Positions 15,854 to 22,838 of a stretch of DNA of 64,000 nucleotides are shown one piece after another. Source of the DNA: Microseira sp003486305 (GTDB lineage: Bacteria > Cyanobacteriota > Cyanobacteriia > Cyanobacteriales > Aerosakkonemataceae); contig DALYJX010000005.1 of NCBI GenBank assembly GCA_031969655.1, positions 1-64,000 on the forward strand, written 5' to 3'. Positions within the stretch are counted from its first letter, which is position 1, and every line of letters starts with the position of its first letter. The translations under genes and the position numbers were made by a program. The notes below the pieces were generated by a model. The model saw only the letters and a list, made by a program, of their open reading frames with translations. It made no database searches and was not told where the DNA came from.

Positions 15854-17395
15854 TTATTGCGATCGCAGCGAGCCAAACCAATCTGGTGTAAAGCTTCCGT
15901 GCAAACCATAGGGAACGTGATGCTTCAGGTGCAATCGAGCAACAGGCGCTCGATTCAAGTCACGAGCATCCAAAATCGCCAAATAAGAGCGATGCTGAGC
16001 CGAATCATAGACTAATGTTAGCAGCCAACCATCATCTTCGTTCTCAGTCTCAGGGCGAGGTACGAAAACAGGTTCGCTGACATAGCCCTTGGGTGCTGCA
16101 CTCCACAGCTGTCTGCTACCCGAGTTTAAATCAAGTTTAACAATAGCCTGAAGCGGAGCGTTACCAGATGGCGCATGAGCAGCACCCATATAAAGATATC
16201 GATAAGGCTGCCCTACTTTTGTGGGATTAACCCAAGGAAACTCGCAGCACCGACTTTCCAACATCTGACGCTGCACCCCTGGCTCCCTGGCTGGAGCCTG
16301 GGAGCGCCCTCCTGGCTCCCTGGCTGGAGCCTGGGAGCGATTCAAATCTATTTCAAACCGCCACAACTGTCCAGGAGATAAAGCCTCAAAATCGGTTTGG
16401 CGATAATCTGATTCAGGTTCAACAGAGGGCAAAGACTCGTAACAAATTGAATCCAAATAAATTTTATCCCCCTGCTCAAACGCATTCGCGTGGTGGAAAA
16501 CAAAACCCGCCTGGATTTCCCGCAATTGCATCGGTTGCTTGGGATTCCGGGGGATAATAACAATTTGGGTAGGTTTATTTGAATTAAACTTAATGCACTC
16601 CGCCGCACCTCGCAAACCTAGCACAAAAGGCAGCGGATTAAACGTTACCGGATTCTGAAAGAAAATACAGTAATTCGGTGTAATCGCAAAATCGTGAATA
16701 AACGCAAAACCCGGAACCGAATGGGCGTGCTTTGTCAACAGCTTGCCCGATGGATCGAATTCGTAGATCGTAATCGTACTTGATAACCCAGGTTTGATCG
16801 AAAAGTTGACCAATCTGCCAGTTTTCCCATCAATTCGAGGGTGGGCGGAGAAGGCATCACCAGGCTCTAAAACGCCGTCAAGGTATTCTAAACCCAAAGT
16901 TTCTAGCGTGTAAGGATCTAAACGATAAGGTTCCGCCGCTTCCCACAACGCCAAAAGTTTATCGCCCCAATAAATTACATTCGTATTGGCGATATTTTTC
17001 TGCCTTAAATCAAAGGCATTCGCTAACCAACCCCCCGGTTTTTGAGTGCCAAATACACCGCGATAAAGAATTCTCCCCGCCGCTTGTTCTTCTTGATACC
17101 CTTTTGTGCGAACAAAGCGGTTGGAAAAGTGGGCGCGACCATCTTTAAAAGCAATCTTGGCAATCATGCCATCCCCATCAAACGGATGGTGGATGCGCTG
17201 TCCGTTAATATCGAGCAAACCGGGGCCATTGCGAAACAAAGTGCCGTTTAAGTCCGCCGGAATTTCTCCTTCTACATCATCGATCCAGTAATCATACTCT
17301 TGTTTAACCGATTCGTATCCTCGCTGCCACTCTTGGGCATTATAAGACGTTACTGGAACTGTCGCTGCGTGTTCGTATAGTTGAAAGCTCTGCAT
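15854..17395 (-). CDS. Carotenoid cleavage oxygenase (apocarotenoid-15,15'-oxygenase type)
   Basis: A 513-residue non-haem iron oxygenase of the RPE65/CCD family. The four iron-binding histidines are visible: H185 (SAHPRID), H234 (FIHDFAIT), H301/H302 (VFHHANAF) and H499 (YGLHGSFTPDWFG). The N-terminal region GTLFRNGPGL and HPFDGDGM is typical. Length and motif spacing resemble Synechocystis ACO (Diox1), which cleaves apocarotenals to retinal. Residues ~354-373 are two 11-residue repeats of SQAPAREPG(G/V), encoded by inserted GGCTCCC-type palindromic DNA and lying in a surface loop between conserved strands. Cytosolic or membrane-associated. It is followed after a 97-bp heptamer spacer by the BT1 transporter on the same strand. 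Confidence 0.92.
   Translation of the reverse strand: MQSFQLYEHAATVPVTSYNAQEWQRGYESVKQEYDYWIDDVEGEIPADLNGTLFRNGPGLLDINGQRIHHPFDGDGMIAKIAFKDGRAHFSNRFVRTKGYQEEQAAGRILYRGVFGTQKPGGWLANAFDLRQKNIANTNVIYWGDKLLALWEAAEPYRLDPYTLETLGLEYLDGVLEPGDAFSAHPRIDGKTGRLVNFSIKPGLSSTITIYEFDPSGKLLTKHAHSVPGFAFIHDFAITPNYCIFFQNPVTFNPLPFVLGLRGAAECIKFNSNKPTQIVIIPRNPKQPMQLREIQAGFVFHHANAFEQGDKIYLDSICYESLPSVEPESDYRQTDFEALSPGQLWRFEIDLNRSQAPAREPGGRSQAPAREPGVQRQMLESRCCEFPWVNPTKVGQPYRYLYMGAAHAPSGNAPLQAIVKLDLNSGSRQLWSAAPKGYVSEPVFVPRPETENEDDGWLLTLVYDSAQHRSYLAILDARDLNRAPVARLHLKHHVPYGLHGSFTPDWFGSLRSQ
16278..16339. repeat. Palindromic repeat inserted in frame within the carotenoid oxygenase gene
   Basis: Two 33-bp-spaced copies of CTGGCTCCCTGGCTGGAGCC are present, first at 16279 and then at 16312. 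The family elsewhere is intergenic (6551-6663, 45361-45388). 33 bp equals 11 codons, so the frame is preserved. Confidence 0.85.
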
Positions 17396-17492
17396 TGGTA
17401 ATTGGTAATTGCTAATTGCTAAGTGCTAATTGCAGATTTAAGATTGCAGATTTTATTCAATCTGAAATCTCCAATCTTAAATCTAAAATTCC

Positions 17493-18950
17493 TTATTCAG
17501 CCTTCTTATCGGCTTCTACTAAGCGGGAATGGGGCACTAATTCTGACATCAGATCTGGCAAAAATGGCTGTCCCATGTGCTTGGATGCGGTCGCATCTAG
17601 TTCTAAAGCTGGGATTGGTTGAATAGTATGAGATTCTACGTCTGTTTGCGGATCTCCCATTGGTAACCAACCCAAAAACGGTAAAGGCAAAAGCGTGCTG
17701 AGGTTGGTGATAATTACCAACAGCCACAGCGCCTCAAAGTTAGTTTCGGTAATACCCAGCCAATGCATCAGTACGGCTCCAAACTCATAAGACACCAACC
17801 CTGCCAAATTTACTACCGACATTAGCAAGGCAAATAAGGTGGCTTCTACCCCCTCTGGGCAGAGTCTAGCCGCTAAGACTAAAACCGGCATGTAAGCAAT
17901 TTGTCCCATTACTGTGAGAACGAGACTATCGCCCAAACTAAACCATTTGTCATCAATTCCTAACGATCTGTTGGCGTGGGTAACCAGCAGTAACATCGAC
18001 ATCCCCAAAATGGTGGATATTACCGTACTCCAACCAAAAATAGTCCGAAATGGAATTGTTTTAAAGTATCTTTGGAACAGCCAGACCCCGGCTAAAGATG
18101 CGATACTCGTTACCAAGCGCACCCGTCCCAGAAACTCTGGTTCAAACCCCAATTCGTTTGTTGTAAAGAAGAAAAACGCCGCATCTGCGGTTGGGGTACA
18201 CTGCCAAAGGAACAGAAACGCTGTGGGCATCCAGATTGCTTTTTGGCTAACGGCTTTCCGCAGTTGCTGCACTTGGTTCCAAACGCTACTAGCATCGGGA
18301 AGCTCAAATACTGGCGACTCGGCAATTAACCAAGCAACGCAGGAAACAATTAGGGGGAATGTAGCCGTAATGCCAAATACGGTGCGGGTACTGAAATGTT
18401 CTAGTAAGTAGCCGCTAAAGTAAGCGGTGATTAAGCCTCCCAGCGCCGAAGTGCCCCAAGCCAGGGATTGCAGCGACCCCGCATCGCTGACTGACTCGGC
18501 TCTGGCGCGTTCCACAACGAGGGAATCTACAATCACGTCGCTGACGGCAACTGAGAGGGAAGATAGCGCGATCGCTACCGTCGCTGCAATAGCCGTATCT
18601 ACAAACGTCGCCAAACAAATCCAAGACGCCGATCCCAGCAATCCGGATAAGATCAGATACGGTCGCCGCCGATACCCCAAAATCGGCAATCCATCGCTAA
18701 TAAAGCCAAATAGCGGCTTGACGATCCACGGCAGCGCCGCAATCCCCATCAAAGCAGATACTTGCGCTGGACTCAGCGCCAGTTCGTCTTTGAGGAAAAA
18801 GCTAATCGCTAGGCGTGCCAGTCCTAATATGCCCTGAACGAAGTAAACCAGCAAAATCGCGCTCAGTTCCGGACTAGCCTCTTTACCAAATAAAAGCTTT
18901 TTTGTCAAGGATTCTTTGATCTCAGACAAGCTTTGGGAGGAAACCAGCAT
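17493..18950 (-). CDS. BT1-family (folate/biopterin) transporter
   Basis: A 485-residue polytopic membrane protein with about 12 transmembrane segments. The BT1 signature is seen in SAILLVYFVQGILGLARLAISFFLKDELALSP (quoted in part), GIAALPWIVKPLFGFISDGLP and YRRRPYLILSG. Synechocystis Slr0642 of this family transports folates, and other members carry pterins; the substrate here is by family inference only. The C-terminal cytoplasmic tail (~430-485) is unusually long and poorly conserved. It is transcribed ahead of the carotenoid oxygenase on the same strand. Confidence 0.9.
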   Translation of the reverse strand: MLVSSQSLSEIKESLTKKLLFGKEASPELSAILLVYFVQGILGLARLAISFFLKDELALSPAQVSALMGIAALPWIVKPLFGFISDGLPILGYRRRPYLILSGLLGSASWICLATFVDTAIAATVAIALSSLSVAVSDVIVDSLVVERARAESVSDAGSLQSLAWGTSALGGLITAYFSGYLLEHFSTRTVFGITATFPLIVSCVAWLIAESPVFELPDASSVWNQVQQLRKAVSQKAIWMPTAFLFLWQCTPTADAAFFFFTTNELGFEPEFLGRVRLVTSIASLAGVWLFQRYFKTIPFRTIFGWSTVISTILGMSMLLLVTHANRSLGIDDKWFSLGDSLVLTVMGQIAYMPVLVLAARLCPEGVEATLFALLMSVVNLAGLVSYEFGAVLMHWLGITETNFEALWLLVIITNLSTLLPLPFLGWLPMGDPQTDVESHTIQPIPALELDATASKHMGQPFLPDLMSELVPHSRLVEADKKAE

Positions 18951-19123
18951 TGATAAACTATCGTTAAGAATTATCGACTTTTATATCATAGATGGCTGGG
19001 AGGGTGGGGTCTGTCTGGAGTGCGATCGCTTGCTCTACCTGATGACTGTTACGGCGGCGCAATCGGCGCTCAAATTCCGTAGAGTGCGATCGCCCATCTC
19101 AAACCCACCTCTAAACTGGAAAC

Positions 19124-19603
19124 ATGAGCGAATCCAAAACCCTGACCATCCAAGTTTCTGGCGAAGACTGCGATCGCCTCGTCGCCCTTGCTAAACGCCG
19201 TCAAATTGACGCTGACACTCTAGCGCGGATGTTACTGCACGACAGTCTAACTAAACTCAGTCCGCTATTACCAACGGATATAGAATCTCTTGAGAAGTTA
19301 TATACATTTCAAGGAAAAACAGAAGTCTTGCAGTTTCTGGAAAAATATCCGTTTTTGGTTCCCATCTTACTAAAAGGATATGAACCGACGCGCAAATACT
19401 TTCCAGATGCACAGTTGTTTCTGCAAGTCGTCACCGATCCGGAAGCAGCATCAAAGGATGATGATATGTTGTGGATCTACATTGAAAGACCATTCGATTT
19501 TGACCCAGAAACAGCGATTGACACTCTTGAAAAACTAGATGACGATTGGTGGATCGATGCTGAAAAACGCGCTCAAGGGAAGCTTTTTATTGGTTTTAAC
19601 TAA
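19124..19603 (+). CDS. Uncharacterised RHH-like protein, partner of a HEPN protein
   Basis: A 159-residue protein of a cyanobacterial family with no function known to me. The first ~45 residues (TLTIQVSGEDCDRLVALAKR then DADTLARMLLHDSL) read as a strand and two helices, consistent with a ribbon-helix-helix DNA-binding domain. Residues ~55-159 form a second domain (FLEKYPFLVPILLKGYEPTR, FPDAQLFLQVVTDPE, IYIERPFDFDPETAIDTLEK, DDDWWIDAEKRAQGK). That domain commonly stands alone upstream of HEPN genes in cyanobacteria, as I recall. Three bases separate it from the HEPN gene. An antitoxin-like role is inference. The start is an ATG preceded weakly by AACTGGAAAC. Confidence 0.75.
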   Translation: MSESKTLTIQVSGEDCDRLVALAKRRQIDADTLARMLLHDSLTKLSPLLPTDIESLEKLYTFQGKTEVLQFLEKYPFLVPILLKGYEPTRKYFPDAQLFLQVVTDPEAASKDDDMLWIYIERPFDFDPETAIDTLEKLDDDWWIDAEKRAQGKLFIGFN

Positions 19604-19606
19604 CTA

Positions 19607-19969
19607 ATGACTTTTAATTGGTCAGAGTATCTGAATTTAGCACAGGAACTGGCACAGCAAACCACAGATGAAGCCAAACTACGATCGGCTATTAGTCGAG
19701 CCTACTATGCAGCTTTCATCAAGTCACGCAATTTTTTACAAGAGCGAGAGGGCTTAACCATTCCTACCGAAAATACCCACAAATATGTTATCAATCAATT
19801 CAAGAATAGCTCCGACCCAGTGCGTATAAAAATTGGCAGGCGACTGTTGCGGCTACGAGGTTTTCGTAACCAAGCAGATTATGACAATACATTCCCGCTA
19901 TTAGTAGAGAAGACTCAGGAGTCTTTAACCTTAGCCAGACGGATTATTTCTAGTCTCGATAACTTGTAA
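19607..19969 (+). CDS. HEPN-domain protein (possible RNase toxin or regulator)
   Basis: A 120-residue all-helical HEPN protein. The signature SRAYYAAF is at residues 30-37. The C-terminal helix carries R87-N-Q-A-D-Y92, where nuclease HEPN proteins have R-x4-6-H, so the usual His is replaced by Tyr. HEPN proteins of this group pair with a small partner in toxin-antitoxin, AMPylation-controlled (HepT/MntA-like) or signalling cassettes. It follows its partner by 3 bp, so cotranslation and complex formation are likely. The partner is not an MNT nucleotidyltransferase as far as I can see. Toxicity is untested inference. Confidence 0.82.
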   Translation: MTFNWSEYLNLAQELAQQTTDEAKLRSAISRAYYAAFIKSRNFLQEREGLTIPTENTHKYVINQFKNSSDPVRIKIGRRLLRLRGFRNQADYDNTFPLLVEKTQESLTLARRIISSLDNL

Positions 19970-20027
19970 CTTCAAAACTCTCCTAACTCTTACCTCTGCG
20001 TCCTGGAGCGTCTATTGCGCTTCAAAT

Positions 20028-20696
20028 CTACAAAACACCCTTAGAACTAGGAATCGCACCCGCACGACGGGGATCGACTTCTACCGCCATCCGCATCGCT
20101 CTAGCAAATGCCTTAAATGTCGCTTCAACAATATGATGCGAATTAATTCCATCCAATTGCCGGATATGCAGCGTCATCTGAGAATGATTCACCACTGCTA
20201 CAAAAAATTCTCGCACTAATTGAGTATCGTAAGTGCCAACGCGCTGGGTAGGAATCTCCAAACCATAACTCAAATGCGGGCGTCCGGAAAAGTCTAACGC
20301 CACCTGAACTAACGCTTCATCGAGTGGCGCGAGGAAATGACCGAAGCGGACAATGCCTTTGCGATCGCCCAACGCTTTCCCCAAAGCTTGCCCTAACGTA
20401 ATCCCCACATCTTCGTTGGTGTGGTGATCGTCTATTTCTATATCTCCCTTGGCTCGGACTTCCAAGTCAATTAGCCCGTGGGAAGATATTTGATGCAGCA
20501 TGTGATCCAAAAACGGAATTCCCGTCTTGGCGCTGCAATTTCCCGTTCCATCTAAATTGAGACTCACATATACGTCAGTTTCCCCAGTTTTGCGGCTGAC
20601 TGAAGCAGTCCGGGCGTTTACAATTAGTTCCGGGTGTTGGGATTCGGTTGTTGGGCGTTCGGCGTAGCCGTCGCGTAGCGATTCGCTTGTCTGCAT
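20028..20696 (-). CDS. hisB: Imidazoleglycerol-phosphate dehydratase
   Basis: Catalyses the sixth step of histidine synthesis, dehydrating IGP to imidazole-acetol phosphate. The Mn-binding motifs are visible: FLDHMLHQ, DDHHTNEDVGI and SHHIVEATFKAFARA. The core starts near RTASVSRKTGETDV, so the first ~25 residues (MQTSESLRDGYAERPTTESQ) are an extension. The DNA for the extension contains the common cyanobacterial repeat GCGTAGCCGTCGCGTAGCG (about 20659-20677). The true start could lie inside or be a non-ATG codon near residue 25. It is downstream of fabI on the same strand, separated by a 90-bp heptamer tract. Confidence 0.95.
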   Translation of the reverse strand: MQTSESLRDGYAERPTTESQHPELIVNARTASVSRKTGETDVYVSLNLDGTGNCSAKTGIPFLDHMLHQISSHGLIDLEVRAKGDIEIDDHHTNEDVGITLGQALGKALGDRKGIVRFGHFLAPLDEALVQVALDFSGRPHLSYGLEIPTQRVGTYDTQLVREFFVAVVNHSQMTLHIRQLDGINSHHIVEATFKAFARAMRMAVEVDPRRAGAIPSSKGVL

Positions 20697-20789
20697 AATT
20701 TGCTAATTGGTAATTGGTAATTGGTAATTGGTAATTGGTTCAAAGGGTAGCAGGTAAATACTTTCCCATTACCTATTACCCATTACCCA

Positions 20790-21569
20790 TTACCCCATTC
20801 CCATGATTTCGTATCCAGCATCAACGTACAGGATCTGACCTGTAATACCGCTTGCTAAGTCGCTACAAAGGAAAGCTGCGGCATTTCCCACTTCTAACTG
20901 CGTTACAGTTCGTCGCAGGGGTGCTACTTGCTCGACGTGGGAAATCATATCGCGAATCCCACCTACAGCAGACGACGCCAGGGTGCGAATTGGACCTGCT
21001 GAGATCCCGTTCACCCGGACATTTTGCGCGCCTAATTCTGATGCTAGGTAACGAACGTTCATTTCTAACGCAGCTTTGGCGATTCCCATCACGTTATAGT
21101 TAGGAACGACCCGCACGCCCCCTAGATAGGTGAGCGTGACGATACTGCCACCTTCAGTCATTAAGGGTTTAGCTGCTGCACTCAGTTGAATTAGCGAGTA
21201 AGCGCTGACATCTAAAGCCAGGTTGAACCCATCTTTGGAGATTTTGCTAAAATCGCCTGATAAATCATCTTTATTGGCAAACGCCAAACAATGGATCAGA
21301 ATGTCTAATCTGCCCCACTTGTCGCGGATGGTATCGAAGGTAGCCTGAATCTGCTCGTCATTTTGAACGTCACAGGGTAAAAATAGACTTGGATTGAGGG
21401 GTTCTACCAGTTCGGATACTTTTTTCTCAAAGCGACCCCGGTCATCGGGTAGGTAGGTGATGCCCAGATTCGCGCCTGCTTTATGCAGCTGTTGAGCAAT
21501 GCCCCAGGCTATCGAGCGATCGTTGGCGATGCCCGTTACGAGGGCGTTTTTTCCAGTTAAATTCAGCAT
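20790..21569 (-). CDS. fabI: Enoyl-[acyl-carrier-protein] reductase (NADH)
   Basis: A 259-residue short-chain dehydrogenase-type enzyme that performs the last reduction of each fatty-acid elongation cycle. Visible: N-terminal LTGKNALVTGIANDRSIAWG (FabI-type Rossmann loop), HCLAFANK, the catalytic Tyr-x6-Lys as YNVMGIAK, and GPIRTLASSAV. Divergent from ntcA with ~520 bp between, and followed by hisB. I recall the same fabI-ntcA arrangement in Nostoc, which supports an old conserved neighbourhood. The ATG at 21569 matches the usual start. Confidence 0.96.
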   Translation of the reverse strand: MLNLTGKNALVTGIANDRSIAWGIAQQLHKAGANLGITYLPDDRGRFEKKVSELVEPLNPSLFLPCDVQNDEQIQATFDTIRDKWGRLDILIHCLAFANKDDLSGDFSKISKDGFNLALDVSAYSLIQLSAAAKPLMTEGGSIVTLTYLGGVRVVPNYNVMGIAKAALEMNVRYLASELGAQNVRVNGISAGPIRTLASSAVGGIRDMISHVEQVAPLRRTVTQLEVGNAAAFLCSDLASGITGQILYVDAGYEIMGMG

Positions 21570-21829
21570 AAATGTTTATTATATCCGAGCATGGCCTACT
21601 TTCGACATCAGCTTTTCCCTCTCGCTCTCCCCCATCTCCCCCATTGCTTGACTGGCGGCAAAAAGTCACCAAAATTTAGCTATGAGGTGTGCCACCCCTC
21701 ATGCCCTGTTACTCGATTCCTGGTATAAATGTATCGCCCTCGATGCTACTTAGCCCAATACAATTGCCCAAGACCAGGTTTTACCCGTCACGGTTTCGGT
21801 TCAATCTGAGGTAATTTACTCAAAATGCT

Positions 21830-21869
21830 GTAGCGATTCATACAAAGTTTGTTAAGAGTCGGTTAAGCT
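21830..21869 (+). promoter_or_regulatory. NtcA-activated (class II) promoter of ntcA
   Basis: GTA GCGATTCA TAC at 21830-21843 is a perfect GTAN8TAC NtcA site. TAAGCT (TAN3T, -10-like) follows at 21864-21869, 20 nt after the site, which is the spacing of NtcA-dependent promoters. It points toward ntcA and leaves a leader of roughly 210 nt. Positive autoregulation of ntcA is established in other cyanobacteria. Confidence 0.75.
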
Positions 21870-22089
21870 TCGGTTAGTTTTCAGAGTAAGGGACGATGAA
21901 AAACCCAACAAAAAGTGTTAAAATATACATTTAATCGAAAAAGACTGCTATACAAAAAAGCACGCGGCGTCCCTAGCGTTCTGCCGTATTGAACTAACTC
22001 ACATTGAGACTTTCTGCTCGGTTTGTGAGGTTATAGTGCATTACCAAGGAGTTGAGAGAAGTCTTTAGAGTTCGGTGAGGACAACTGAA

Positions 22090-22761
22090 ATGGTCGTGAT
22101 GCAGGATAGACCTTTAGCAGCCGTATTTCGGCAAATCAGCAATCCATCGTTTCCACCCGTGGTGGAAACGTTCGATCGGGGGAAAACGATCTTTTTCCCC
22201 GGCGATCCGGCTGAAAGAGTATATTTTCTGCTAAAGGGGGCTGTGAAGCTTTCGAGGGTGTACGAAGCAGGGGAAGAAATTACCGTCGCCTTGCTGCGAG
22301 AAAATAGCGTATTTGGCGTGCTGTCGCTGATTACGGGGAATAGATCCGATAGATTTTATCATGCGGTGGCGTTCACCCCAGTGGAACTGCTATCAGCGCC
22401 GATCGACCAGGTAGAACAAGCATTGAAAGATAATCCAGAATTTGCCATGTTGATGCTGCGGGGTCTGTCGTCGCGCATCCTGCAAACCGAGATGATGATC
22501 GAGACGCTGGCGCACCGAGACATGGGATCGAGGTTAGTCAGCTTTTTGCTGATTCTGTGCCGCGATTTTGGCGTTCCTGGTGCAGAAGGGATTACGATAG
22601 ATTTGAAGCTTTCTCATCAAGCGATCGCCGAAGCTATAGGTTCAACCAGGGTGACGGTTACTCGCTTGTTAGGAGATCTGCGGACGGAAAAAATGATCTC
22701 GATCCACAAGAAAAAAATCACCGTACATAACCCAGTCGCGTTAAGCCATCAATTTACCTAG
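22090..22761 (+). CDS. ntcA: Global nitrogen regulator NtcA
   Basis: A CRP-family activator that senses 2-oxoglutarate (with PipX) and controls nitrogen assimilation. The 223-residue reading from ATG 22090 (MVVMQDRPLAAVFRQ) matches known NtcA starts and has GAGG ~9 nt upstream; the GTG at 22075 would add five residues. Visible: FPPVVETFDRGKTIFFPGDP, GNRSDRFYHAVAFTPVELLS, the long dimer helix LSSRILQTEMMIETLAHRDMG, and the HTH SHQAIAEAIGSTRVTVTRLL, all nearly invariant in cyanobacteria. A perfect NtcA site lies upstream. Followed by the DUF3084 gene on the same strand. Confidence 0.98.
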   Translation: MVVMQDRPLAAVFRQISNPSFPPVVETFDRGKTIFFPGDPAERVYFLLKGAVKLSRVYEAGEEITVALLRENSVFGVLSLITGNRSDRFYHAVAFTPVELLSAPIDQVEQALKDNPEFAMLMLRGLSSRILQTEMMIETLAHRDMGSRLVSFLLILCRDFGVPGAEGITIDLKLSHQAIAEAIGSTRVTVTRLLGDLRTEKMISIHKKKITVHNPVALSHQFT

Positions 22762-22838
22762 TGAAAGCGGGTGGAAAGACAACAGCAAGCGCACTCAGCA
22801 TGAGGTAGGCTGTAACTGGGTGAGGATCGTAAAAGAAT

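Noticed and set aside
15854..17395. Carotenoid oxygenase as a pseudogene because of the repeat insertion
   Set aside because: The insert keeps the frame and all four iron-binding histidines remain.
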